Below, in pieces: positions 1 to 6,524 of a stretch of DNA of 7,654 bases (position 1 is its first letter; every line of letters starts with the position of its first letter). The notes under the pieces were generated by a model. That model was not told the origin of the DNA and made no database searches. It saw only the letters and a program-made list of their open reading frames with translations. The stretch is from DATDMG01 sp036518955 (GTDB taxonomy: Bacteria > Actinomycetota > Actinomycetes > Actinomycetales > Kineosporiaceae): positions 1 to 7,654 of the forward strand of contig DATDMG010000482.1 in NCBI GenBank assembly GCA_036518955.1. Direction: 5' to 3'. Position numbers and translations under genes: made by a program.

Positions 1-139
1 GCCGGGCCGACGAGGGCGGCCGGGCCGACGAGGGCGGGCGGGCCGACGAGGGCCCGTGGCCGAGCTCCGGCGCGGTGGCCGCCCGGGCGGCGGTACCCGG
101 ACCGGGGGCGGCCGTGTGCGTCATCCGGCCCATGGTCAT
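1..139 (-). CDS. Possible divergent gene start (tentative, partial)
   Basis: A minus-strand frame opens at ATG 139 (further in-frame ATGs at 133 and 124) and runs without a stop to the left edge. It would begin MTMGRMTHTAAPG and then read SSARPP repeats from the 18-bp tandem array. Third positions are almost all G or C. TACCAT (minus strand, 152-147) lies exactly 7 bases before ATG 139, the same geometry as at pmt. Against it: all three plus-strand frames here also stay open to at least 150, the sequence is low-complexity, and no family is recognisable in 46 residues. Confidence 0.2.
   Translation of the reverse strand, partial: MTMGRMTHTAAPGPGTAARAATAPELGHGPSSARPPSSARPPSSAR
3..56. repeat. 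18-bp tandem repeat, three copies, open at the left edge
   Basis: Three head-to-tail copies of an 18-bp unit lie at 3-20, 21-38 and 39-56. The unit is CGGGCCGACGAGGGCGGC; the second copy differs in its last base and the third in its last three. Bases 1-2 match the end of a further unit, so the array probably continues to the left. As 18 is a multiple of three, copy-number change would keep every reading frame. In frame 3 (+) it reads RADEGG repeats; on the minus strand it reads SSARPP repeats. Both have very high GC at third positions, so I cannot tell which strand, if either, is coding. Confidence 0.85.
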
Positions 140-168
140 CCGGCCTATGGTAGGCGGCCTATGGTAGG
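121..168. repeat. Nested short direct repeats over the rsmI start
   Basis: A 15-bp unit occurs at 121-135 and 136-150 with one difference (TCATCCGGCC, then C or T, then ATGG). Overlapping it, CGGCCTATGGTAGG is repeated exactly at 141-154 and 155-168. Each 14-bp copy contains TATGGTA, which reads TATGGT on the plus strand and TACCAT on the minus strand, both fitting the actinobacterial -10 pattern TAnnnT. The array therefore duplicates an ATG, an AGG-type ribosome-binding-like motif and a possible two-way -10 element just where rsmI begins. Confidence 0.8.
160..165 (+). promoter_or_regulatory. Possible -10 element for rsmI (second of two copies)
   Basis: TATGGT fits the TAnnnT pattern of actinobacterial -10 elements and ends 7 bases before GTG 173, the spacing of a leaderless transcript. 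An identical hexamer at 146-151 would start a transcript near 158-159, two or three bases before ATG 161. No convincing -35 is visible for either. The call rests on this spacing and on the similar arrangement at pmt and metG. Confidence 0.35.
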
Positions 169-1048
169 CGTCGTGGAGTCCACGGCCGCCCTGACGAGTC
201 CCGGGGGGCGACTGGTGCTCGCGGCGACCCCCATCGGTGATCCGCGCGACGCGACGCCGCGGCTCGTCGCGCTGCTCGGCCGGGCCGACCTCATCGCGGC
301 GGAGGACACCCGGCGGCTGCGCCGCCTGCTCGCCGCCCTCGGGATCGCGCCGTCCGGGCGGGTGGTGAGCTACCACGAGCACAACGAGGCCAGCCGGTCG
401 GCCGAGCTGGTGGCCGCCGCCCGGGACGGCGCGTTGGTCGTCGTCGTGACGGACGCCGGGATGCCGAGCGTGTCCGATCCCGGCCTGCGCGCCGTCCGCG
501 CCGCCGTGGACGCCGGCGTGCCGGTGAGCGTGGCCCCGGGGCCCTCCGCCGTCCTCGCCGCGCTGGCGCTGTCGGGTCTGGCCACGGACCGGTTCTGCTT
601 CGAGGGATTCCCGCCCCGCAAGCCGGGCCCGCGGCGACGGGCCCTGGCCGCCCTGGCGTCCGAGCCGCGCACGATGGTCTTCTTCGAGGCGCCGCACCGG
701 CTCGCCGCGACGCTCGCCGACCTGACCGACGTCCTGGGGCCGGGCCGGCCCGCGGCCGTGTGCCGTGAGCTCACCAAGACGTACGAGGAGGTCCGGCGCG
801 AGCCCCTCGGCGCGCTCGCCGCCTGGGCCGCCGCCGGCGAGGTGCTGGGCGAGGTGACGGTGGTGGTGGCCGGGCGACCGGCAGCGTCGGGGCCGCCCGA
901 GGCCGAGGACGTCGCCGCCCTCGTCGCCCGGGTGCGCGAGCGGGCCGCGGCCGGGGAGCGGTTGAAGGCGGCCGTGGCGGCGGTGGCCGACGAGGCGGGG
1001 GTCTCCAAGCGGGCCCTCTACGAAGCCGTCCACACGGGCGACGCCTAG
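161..1048 (+). CDS. rsmI: 16S rRNA (cytidine1402-2'-O)-methyltransferase RsmI
   Basis: The product transfers a methyl group from S-adenosylmethionine to the 2'-OH of C1402 in the decoding centre of 16S rRNA, in the cytoplasm. It is a tetrapyrrole-methylase-fold protein with the full RsmI signature: LAATPIGDP (about residues 20-28), IAAEDTRR (45-52), YHEHNE (71-76), TDAGMPSVSDPG (97-108), PGPSA (126-130), GFPPRK (149-154), FFEAPHR (174-180) and CRELTKTYEE (201-210). Residues 248-295 form the C-terminal helix-turn-helix region of the family (VSKRALYEAV). From ATG 161 the length is 295 aa, close to the usual 280-290. The frame is open to 56 and beyond, but that Arg/Gly-rich extension is not family-like. 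GGTAGG at 149-154 lies 6 bases before ATG 161. GTG 173 is a serious alternative (291 aa), 7 bases after TATGGT at 160-165, which would suit a leaderless message. The gene converges on pmt. Family assignment is secure; the start is not. Confidence 0.95.
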   Translation: MVGVVESTAALTSPGGRLVLAATPIGDPRDATPRLVALLGRADLIAAEDTRRLRRLLAALGIAPSGRVVSYHEHNEASRSAELVAAARDGALVVVVTDAGMPSVSDPGLRAVRAAVDAGVPVSVAPGPSAVLAALALSGLATDRFCFEGFPPRKPGPRRRALAALASEPRTMVFFEAPHRLAATLADLTDVLGPGRPAAVCRELTKTYEEVRREPLGALAAWAAAGEVLGEVTVVVAGRPAASGPPEAEDVAALVARVRERAAAGERLKAAVAAVADEAGVSKRALYEAVHTGDA

Positions 1049-1080
1049 CTCCGCTGCGGCCGTCGACACCCGCCCGCAGT

Positions 1081-1129
1081 CCGGGATCAGTCCCGGCGGA
1101 GGTCCGACTCCGCGACCGGGGGATCCCGG
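1081..1129. terminator. Cluster of three hairpins between convergent rsmI and pmt
   Basis: Three perfect inverted repeats follow each other in the 91 bases between the two stop codons. CCGGGA (1081-1086) pairs with TCCCGG (1091-1096) across a 4-base loop. GCGGAG (1096-1101) pairs with CTCCGC (1108-1113) across 6 bases. CCGGG (1116-1120) pairs with CCCGG (1125-1129) across 4 bases. None is followed by a clear T-run, which is common for terminators of high-GC actinobacteria. The first two share base 1096, so they cannot both form fully. The position between converging genes suggests termination in both directions, but this is inferred from sequence alone. Confidence 0.6.
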
Positions 1130-1139
1130 GTTGACCCGC

Positions 1140-2795
1140 TCAGTACCAGCTCGGCAGCCAGTCCCGGACGTCGACGGCCGCCTGGGGGATGGTCCGCGCG
1201 GCGAGAATCGGGAAGAGGTACCAGAACAGGACCACGCACAAGAAGACGTAGCTGCCGGCGACCATCGCCCCGGTCCGGCGCCGCTCGGGTGGTGCTTCGG
1301 GCGGGCCGAGGACGAGGGCCAGACAGTAGGTGACCGCGAGCACCACCCAGGGCACGAAGGCGACGGCGTAGAACTCGAAGATCGTCCGCTTCTGGTAGAG
1401 GAACCAGGGCAGGTACCCGGCCGCCAGACCGACGGTGACGGCGCCGGCGCGCCAGTCCCGGCTGAGGAGCCAGCGGAACAGCAGCACACCGACGGCGAGG
1501 GTGGCCCCCCACCAGATCAGCGGGTTCCCCAGGTCTGTGATCATCTGTCGGCAGGTCTGCACGTGGCAGCCGCCGTGCCCCCTGGTGTGCGTGTCGAAGA
1601 AGAAGAGCGTCGGGCGCCCGACGACCAGCCAGGCCCAGGGGTTGGCCTGCCAGTCGTGCGGCGACGTGAGGGCGACGTGGAAGGCCCAGGTCTCGGCGTG
1701 GTAGTGCCACAGGCTGCGCAGCGCGTCCGGCACCCAGGCCCAGCCCGGCTCGGCCGGCCCGTTCTGCTCCGCCCAGTGCCGGTTCCAGCCGTTGCCGGTG
1801 GCGAACCAGGTGACCCAGGTGGCGAGGTACACCGCCGGGTAGACCAGCACGGTCGTCGCGAAGGCCTGCGCACCGTCCCGCTGCGCGCCGGCGGCGAGCC
1901 AGTGCCGCACGCCCACCGCGCGCCGGGCGGCCATGTCCCAGCACACCGAGAGCAGCATGAACGCGGCCGTGAAATAGATCCCGGACCACTTCACGCCGGT
2001 GCACAGACCCAGACAGACCAGCGCCGCCACCCGCCACCAGCGCGGCCCGGTCCAGGGGCCGAACCCGAGCCGGCGGTCACCGCCGGCCCCCGGGGCGGCC
2101 CGCCCCGGCGCCGGCGGGACGGCGGCCCGCAACCGGACCCGGGTGCGGTCCCGGTCGATGAGCAGGCACCCGAAGGCCGCCAGCGCCCAGAACATCACGA
2201 ACATGTCCAGGATGCCGGTGCGGGAGTGGACGAACTCCTGGCCGTCGACGGCGAGCAGCAGCGCCGCCGTCGTCGCGAGCAGGGCGCTCCCGAACAGGCG
2301 GAACGCGATCCTGCCGACCATCAGGAGGGCGAGCGTCCCGCAGAGCGCCACCGAGAAGCGCCAGCCGACGGAGCTGGTGGGGCCGAACAGCCACTCCCCG
2401 AAGGCGATCATCCACTTGCCGACCATCGGGTGGACGACGCGGTCGGGGGACGAGCTGAAGATGTCGAGGTGCCCCGCCACGAACAACCTGTCCGCGGACT
2501 CGTTGCGCTTGTCCGCGTTGGCGTTGATCGACTCCTTCAGCGTCAGCTCGATGCCGTACTTCAGGTAGGAGACACCCTCCTTGACGTAGTACGTCTCATC
2601 GAAGATCAGCTTGTGCGGGGTGCCGAGATGCCAGAACCGCTGGTACCCGCCGACGAGGGTGACGACGAGCGGGCCGGCCCAGCTCCAGAACCGTTCCGAG
2701 ACCCAGGCACGTCGGGCCAGCGCGCGCCACCCGGACGGTGGGGGGAGCTCGACCGGGCGCGAGATGGTCGTCGGGTCCGCCACGATCTGGGACAC
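1140..2795 (-). CDS. pmt: Polyprenyl-phosphate-mannose:protein O-mannosyltransferase (GT39)
   Basis: The enzyme moves mannose from polyprenyl-phosphate-mannose to Ser/Thr of proteins as they are exported, at the outer face of the membrane. The 551-aa product has many hydrophobic segments (for example about residues 41-50, 147-182, 197-213, 257-285, 312-331, 425-446, 452-467, 477-496 and 511-532) with extracytoplasmic loops. The first loop carries FDETYY with the adjacent acidic pair D66-E67, the catalytic-site signature of the PMT family, followed by VHPMVGKW (121-128), the equivalent of the family's HPxxGK element. SRTGILDMF (191-199), KWSGIY (269-274), HYHAETW (364-370) and a Cys-containing loop (410-415) before IWW also fit actinobacterial Pmt, as does FYAVAFVPW near the C-terminus. 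GTG 2795 is chosen because TACTAT lies 7 bases upstream; GTG 2783, four codons later, is possible. The frame stays open far into metG antisense, but that part is not protein-like. The gene is divergent from metG and convergent with rsmI. Residues 221-255 (Pro/Ala/Gly/Arg-rich) are probably a variable cytoplasmic loop. Confidence 0.95.
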   Translation of the reverse strand: MSQIVADPTTISRPVELPPPSGWRALARRAWVSERFWSWAGPLVVTLVGGYQRFWHLGTPHKLIFDETYYVKEGVSYLKYGIELTLKESINANADKRNESADRLFVAGHLDIFSSSPDRVVHPMVGKWMIAFGEWLFGPTSSVGWRFSVALCGTLALLMVGRIAFRLFGSALLATTAALLLAVDGQEFVHSRTGILDMFVMFWALAAFGCLLIDRDRTRVRLRAAVPPAPGRAAPGAGGDRRLGFGPWTGPRWWRVAALVCLGLCTGVKWSGIYFTAAFMLLSVCWDMAARRAVGVRHWLAAGAQRDGAQAFATTVLVYPAVYLATWVTWFATGNGWNRHWAEQNGPAEPGWAWVPDALRSLWHYHAETWAFHVALTSPHDWQANPWAWLVVGRPTLFFFDTHTRGHGGCHVQTCRQMITDLGNPLIWWGATLAVGVLLFRWLLSRDWRAGAVTVGLAAGYLPWFLYQKRTIFEFYAVAFVPWVVLAVTYCLALVLGPPEAPPERRRTGAMVAGSYVFLCVVLFWYLFPILAARTIPQAAVDVRDWLPSWY

Positions 2796-2802
2796 GCGAC
2801 AG

Positions 2803-2808
2803 ATAGTA
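2803..2808 (-). promoter_or_regulatory. -10 element of pmt, leaderless geometry
   Basis: On the minus strand TACTAT is followed by 7 bases and then GTG 2795, so transcription would begin at or within a base of the start codon. There is no good Shine-Dalgarno sequence before the GTG, which agrees with a leaderless message. The expected -35 position is pure GC and shows no TTGACA-like motif. Confidence 0.6.
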
Positions 2809-2876
2809 GGGGCGCCGGGCAGCGGGGGCGGGCCGCCCGGATCGGAAACGCGTTCGGAGCACCATCGCGCACTGCC

Positions 2877-2882
2877 TAGGAT
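2877..2882 (+). promoter_or_regulatory. -10 element of metG, leaderless geometry
   Basis: TAGGAT is followed by CGACTC and then ATG 2889, placing the expected transcript start on the A of the start codon. TTCGGA at 2853-2858, 18 bases upstream, is a weak -35 candidate (TT and the final A match TTGACA). No ribosome-binding site stands between the hexamer and the ATG; AGGAT lies inside the hexamer itself and could be read as one, so a leadered message from a more distal promoter is not excluded. Confidence 0.6.
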
Positions 2883-2888
2883 CGACTC

Positions 2889-4697
2889 ATGACGCATGTC
2901 CTCTCCGCTGTGGCCTGGCCCTATGCCAACGGCCCGCGACACATCGGCCACGTCGCCGGCTTCGGCGTCCCCTCCGACGTGTTCAGCCGGTACATGCGGA
3001 TGGCGGGCCACGACGTCCTGATGGTGTCGGGAACCGACGAGCACGGCACGCCGATCCTCGTGCAGGCCGAGAAGGAGGGGGTCAGCCCGAAGCAGCTCGC
3101 CGACCGGTACAACCGGGTCATCGCCGAGGACCTGCACGGGCTCGGTCTGGCCTACGACCTGTTCACCCGGACGACGACCCGCAACCACTACGCGGTGGCG
3201 CAGGAGCTGTTCCGCGTCGTCCACCGGAACGGATACATGATCGAGCAGACCACGACCGGGGCCATCTCGCCGTCCACCGGGCGCACCCTGCCCGACCGCT
3301 ACATCGAGGGCACCTGCCCGATCTGCGACTACGATGGCGCGCGGGGCGACCAGTGCGACAACTGCGGCAACCAGCTGGACGCCGCGGAGCTGATCAACCC
3401 GCACAGCCGGATCAACGGCGAGGTGCCGAGGTTCGTCGAGACGCAGCACTTCTTCCTGGACCTCCCGGCGCTCGCCGAAACCCTGGGGGCGTGGCTGCAG
3501 ACCCGCACCGACTGGCGCCCGAACGTGCTGAAGTTCAGCCTCAACCTGCTGGACGACGTCCGGCCGCGCGCGATGACCCGGGACATCGACTGGGGCATCC
3601 CGGTGCCGCTGCCCGGCTGGGAGGACAACCCGAGCAAGCGCCTGTACGTCTGGTTCGACGCCGTCATCGGGTACCTGTCGGCCTCGATCGAGTGGGCCCG
3701 GCGCAGCGGGGACGACGACGCCTGGCGCGCCTGGTGGAACGACCCGAGCGCGCTGTCGTACTACTTCATGGGCAAGGACAACATCACCTTCCACTCCCAG
3801 ATCTGGCCGGCCGAGCTGCTGGCGTACGCCGGCAAGGGGTCCCGCGGCGGCGAGCCGGGGGTGTACGGCGAGCTCCACCTGCCGACCGAGGTCGTCTCCA
3901 GCGAGTTCCTGACCATGGAGGGGCGGCAGTTCTCGTCGTCCCGAGGGGTGGTGATCTACGTCCGGGACATGCTGGCCCGGTACCAGCCCGACGCGCTGCG
4001 GTACTTCATCGCGGTGGCCGGCCCCGAGAACTCCGACACCGACTTCACCTGGTCCGAGTTCGTCCGGCGGACGAACGACGAGCTGGTCGCCGGCTGGGGC
4101 AACCTGGTCAACCGGACCGCCTCGATGATCAACAAGAACCTGGGGGTGGTCCCCGGGCGCGGGGTGCTCACGGATGCCGACCACGCGCTCCTCGCGGCGA
4201 CCGAACGTGCCTTCGCCACGGTCGGCGACCTGTTGCGCCTGCACCGGCAGAAGGCGGCCATCGGCGAAGCGATGCGCGTGGTCGGGGAGGCGAACAAGTA
4301 CCTGTCCGACCAGGCTCCGTGGAAGCTCAAGAACGCGGACCCGGAGCGGATGCGCACCGTGCTGCACGTCGCCGCCCAGGCCGTCAGCGACCTGCGCACG
4401 GTGCTGTCGCCGTTCCTGCCGCACAGCGCGCAGGCGGTGCACGAGGCGTTCGGCGGCACCGGCACGGTCTCCCCGATGCCGGAGCTTCGCGAGGTCGACG
4501 ACCTGGACGGGGGCCCCGGGTATCCGGTGCTGACGGGCAGCTACCGGGTCGGCGAGAACGTCACCGCGTGGGCGCCGGCGCCGATCGTCCCCGGTACGCC
4601 GGTGCCGCCCGCGGTGCCGATCTTCCGGAAGCTCGACGACTCCGTGGTCGAGCAGGAGCTCGCCCGGCTGAAGGGCGAGAGCGACGAGCGGGCGTGA
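2889..4697 (+). CDS. metG: Methionyl-tRNA synthetase
   Basis: This class I synthetase activates methionine with ATP and loads it on elongator and initiator tRNA-Met in the cytoplasm. The 602-aa product begins with the Rossmann fold and HIGH motif (HIGH at 18-21, within NGPRHIGHVAG), then GTDEHG (48-53). A zinc-knuckle domain has C143, C146, C156 and C159 in C-x2-C-x9-C-x2-C spacing. WFDAVIGY and MGKDNITFH are further family blocks. The KMSKS-type loop reads FSSSRG at 348-353 after Q347, so both lysines of the classic signature are replaced; the rest of the domain is intact. The helical anticodon-binding domain follows from about residue 385 (NDELVAGWGNLVNR). The end near residue 602 leaves no room for the C-terminal tRNA-binding domain of the approximately 677-aa E. 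coli enzyme. ATG 2889 fits both the family N-terminus and the nearby TAGGAT. The TGA overlaps the start of tatD. Confidence 0.97.
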   Translation: MTHVLSAVAWPYANGPRHIGHVAGFGVPSDVFSRYMRMAGHDVLMVSGTDEHGTPILVQAEKEGVSPKQLADRYNRVIAEDLHGLGLAYDLFTRTTTRNHYAVAQELFRVVHRNGYMIEQTTTGAISPSTGRTLPDRYIEGTCPICDYDGARGDQCDNCGNQLDAAELINPHSRINGEVPRFVETQHFFLDLPALAETLGAWLQTRTDWRPNVLKFSLNLLDDVRPRAMTRDIDWGIPVPLPGWEDNPSKRLYVWFDAVIGYLSASIEWARRSGDDDAWRAWWNDPSALSYYFMGKDNITFHSQIWPAELLAYAGKGSRGGEPGVYGELHLPTEVVSSEFLTMEGRQFSSSRGVVIYVRDMLARYQPDALRYFIAVAGPENSDTDFTWSEFVRRTNDELVAGWGNLVNRTASMINKNLGVVPGRGVLTDADHALLAATERAFATVGDLLRLHRQKAAIGEAMRVVGEANKYLSDQAPWKLKNADPERMRTVLHVAAQAVSDLRTVLSPFLPHSAQAVHEAFGGTGTVSPMPELREVDDLDGGPGYPVLTGSYRVGENVTAWAPAPIVPGTPVPPAVPIFRKLDDSVVEQELARLKGESDERA

Positions 4698-5542
4698 GCA
4701 GGCCGGAGGCTCCCGCACCGCTGCCGGTGCCCGTCGTGGACAACCACGCGCACCTGGACCACACCCGCCGCGACGACGAGCCGTTCCCGATCCCGGCCGC
4801 GCTCTCCGCCGCGGCTGGGGTCGGGGTGACCCGCGTCGTCCAGATCGGCTGCGAGGTGGCATCGGCGCGCTGGACCGTCGACGTCGTCGAACGTTTCCCG
4901 GCGGTGCTGGGTGGTGTCGCGCTGCATCCCACCGAGGCGTCCGCGATCGTGGCGGCGGACGGCGAGGCCGGCCTGGCCGCCGCGCTCGCCGAGATCGAGG
5001 CGCTGGCCGGGCATCCGCGCGTCCGGGTCGTCGGGGAGACCGGGCTCGATCACTACTGGGTGACCGTGGACGACGAGCCGGGCCGGGCCGCGCAGGTCGC
5101 CTCGTTCCGGGCGCACATCGCGATGGCGAAGCGCCTCGGCAAGGTGCTGCAGATCCACGACCGGGACGCGCACCACGACGTCCTGCGCGTGCTGGCGGAG
5201 GAGGGCGCGCCCGAGCGGACCGTGTTCCACTGCTTCTCCGGCGACGCCGCGATGGCCCGCTTCTGTGCCGACCAGGGGTGGTACCTCTCGTTCGCGGGGA
5301 CGCTGACGTTCAAGAACGCCGAGCCGCTCCGGGAGGCGCTGCGCGCGGTCCCGCTCGGCGCGGTGCTGGTCGAGACGGATGCGCCCTACCTCGCGCCGGC
5401 GCCCCACCGCGGCCGCACGAACGCCAGTTACCTGGTCCCGTTGACGGTCCGTTGCATGGCAGAGGTGCTGGGGCGGTCGCTCGGTGAGGTGTGCGAGCGC
5501 CTCGACGCGACCAGCGAGCGGCTGTACGGGCCATGGGGGTGA
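4694..5542 (+). CDS. tatD: TatD-family metal-dependent deoxyribonuclease
   Basis: TatD proteins are cytoplasmic, metal-dependent hydrolases of the amidohydrolase fold with 3'-5' exonuclease activity on DNA. The 282-aa product has every expected metal-site motif: HAHLD (H18, H20), GETGLD (E115), QIHDRDAH (H155), FHCFSG (H179) and VETDAPYLAP (D229). Length is normal (about 260-280 aa). The GTG start at 4694 overlaps the metG stop as GTGA, a four-base overlap that implies translational coupling and one transcript with metG. The reading frame is open far upstream inside metG, but the TatD fold begins only at VPVVDNHAHLD. No clear Shine-Dalgarno precedes it, which agrees with re-initiation by ribosomes finishing metG. 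Because the name covers several related nucleases, the exact physiological substrate is not certain. Confidence 0.95.
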   Translation: MSRPEAPAPLPVPVVDNHAHLDHTRRDDEPFPIPAALSAAAGVGVTRVVQIGCEVASARWTVDVVERFPAVLGGVALHPTEASAIVAADGEAGLAAALAEIEALAGHPRVRVVGETGLDHYWVTVDDEPGRAAQVASFRAHIAMAKRLGKVLQIHDRDAHHDVLRVLAEEGAPERTVFHCFSGDAAMARFCADQGWYLSFAGTLTFKNAEPLREALRAVPLGAVLVETDAPYLAPAPHRGRTNASYLVPLTVRCMAEVLGRSLGEVCERLDATSERLYGPWG

Positions 5543-5589
5543 TCGCTCGTCCGGGTGTTCGGCCGATGGGGGCGGGTGGTGGCTGCGGC

Positions 5590-5595
5590 TAGCGT
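5590..5595 (+). promoter_or_regulatory. Possible -10 element for the rpfB-like gene
   Basis: TAGCGT in the 130-base gap between tatD and the rpfB-like gene fits TAnnnT and would start a transcript near 5602, leaving a leader of about 70 bases. No clear -35 is visible. The rest of the gap (5543-5672) is GC-rich with only weak short hairpins, for example CCGAC 5601-5605 with GTCGG 5613-5617. I looked for the c-di-AMP (ydaO-type) riboswitch that precedes some actinobacterial Rpf genes and could not recognise it. Confidence 0.3.
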
Positions 5596-5672
5596 GACAG
5601 CCGACAGCCGGGGTCGGGTGAGCATCCCTCCCGTTCCGCCCGTGCCCGGGTCCGGCGAGGTGATGGAGGCCG

Positions 5673-6524
5673 GTGCTCCGCGTCGTCACGGTGCAGCTCC
5701 GGGGCCGGCTGGCACGGTTGGCTGCCCAGGCCAGCGTGCTCGCCTCGGTCGTGGGGGGCACCATCGCCTACGCGCACGGCGAAGGGATCCTCGTCGCCGC
5801 CGGCCCGCCGTCCCGGCCCGATCACCTGGCCGCTCGCCAGGTGGCGTCGACGGCGGTGAAGCTGGTCACCCTCGTCGCCGACGGGCGTACCCGAGACGTG
5901 ACCACGACGGTGGCGACGGTGGCAGACCTGCTCGCCGAGCAGAAGGTCGCCGTCGGGCCGGCGGATCAGCTCACCGCCCTGCCGACGTCGCCGGTGTTCG
6001 ACGGGCTCGTGGTCGCGCTGACCAGGATCGAGCGTCGCCGGGTCACCGTGACCGAGACCGTGTCGCCGCCCGTCGTGCAGCGCCCGAGCGCCGTCCTGGC
6101 CCCGGGCGCGCGCCGGGTACTGCGGCCCGGCCGGCCCGGCACCCAGCACACGGTGTACGAGGTCGTCCTCGCGGACGGGCGGCCGACGAGCCGCACCGAA
6201 CTGGTGGCCGTCGTCGTCCGGCCGCCGATGCCGCAGATCGTTCAGGTGGGTGGCCCGCGGCGGCCGTCGGCGCGCCCGCTGCCCGGCGTCGACGGGCTGA
6301 ACTGGACGGCGCTGGCCCGGTGCGAGTCCGGCGGCAACCCCCGTGCGGTCAACCCGGCCGGGTACTACGGCCTGTTCCAGTTCAGCGTGGGCACCTGGCG
6401 GGCCGTCGGGGGCAGCGGGCTGCCCAACGACGCGCCGCCCGCCGAGCAGCTGTACCGGGCGAAGCTGCTGTTCCAGCGCGGCGGCGCCGGCCAGTGGGGC
6501 TGCGGCCGCCACCTGTACGACTGA
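5673..6524 (+). CDS. rpfB: RpfB-type resuscitation-promoting factor (DUF348-G5-Rpf)
   Basis: Rpf proteins are secreted or wall-associated enzymes that cleave peptidoglycan and help dormant actinobacteria resume growth. The 283-aa product begins with a basic stretch and a hydrophobic segment (about 12-34) that would be a signal peptide or membrane anchor; there is no lipobox. Residues about 62-117 match one DUF348 domain (TLVADGRTRDVTTT, then DGLVVAL). About 119-195 look like a G5 domain (RVTVTETV, YEVVLADGRPTSRTEL). The C-terminal Rpf domain covers about 207-283: WTALARCESGGN has the catalytic Glu at E218, with C217 and C277 (WGCG) for the conserved disulfide, plus GYYGLFQFS and TWRAVGG. Well-known RpfB proteins have three DUF348 copies; I see only one. 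GTG 5673 is the first start after an in-frame TGA at 5661-5663; GGAGG at 5665-5669 is only 3 bases from it, closer than usual. GTG 5691 is an alternative with no nearby ribosome-binding site. It ends in a hairpin shared with the next, convergent gene. Confidence 0.92.
   Translation: MLRVVTVQLRGRLARLAAQASVLASVVGGTIAYAHGEGILVAAGPPSRPDHLAARQVASTAVKLVTLVADGRTRDVTTTVATVADLLAEQKVAVGPADQLTALPTSPVFDGLVVALTRIERRRVTVTETVSPPVVQRPSAVLAPGARRVLRPGRPGTQHTVYEVVLADGRPTSRTELVAVVVRPPMPQIVQVGGPRRPSARPLPGVDGLNWTALARCESGGNPRAVNPAGYYGLFQFSVGTWRAVGGSGLPNDAPPAEQLYRAKLLFQRGGAGQWGCGRHLYD

Noticed and set aside
1131..2879. Plus-strand 582-codon frame antisense to pmt
   Set aside because: The product is rich in Gly, Arg, Pro, Asp and Glu with no hydrophobic core or motif, and lies opposite a certain gene with full PMT signatures.
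3353..4693. Plus-strand frame upstream of and continuous with tatD, inside metG
   Set aside because: This part is a shifted reading of metG. The TatD fold and its first metal motif begin after GTG 4694, which overlaps the metG stop as GTGA.
2796..4862. Minus-strand frame continuing upstream of pmt across metG and part of tatD (about 690 codons without a stop)
   Set aside because: It is antisense to two clearly conserved genes, has no family motif, and pmt has a good start and -10 element at 2795-2808. Long open antisense frames are expected at this GC content.
5543..5672. c-di-AMP (ydaO-type) riboswitch before the Rpf gene
   Set aside because: Such elements precede some actinobacterial Rpf genes, but the leader is too short and I could not find the conserved blocks.
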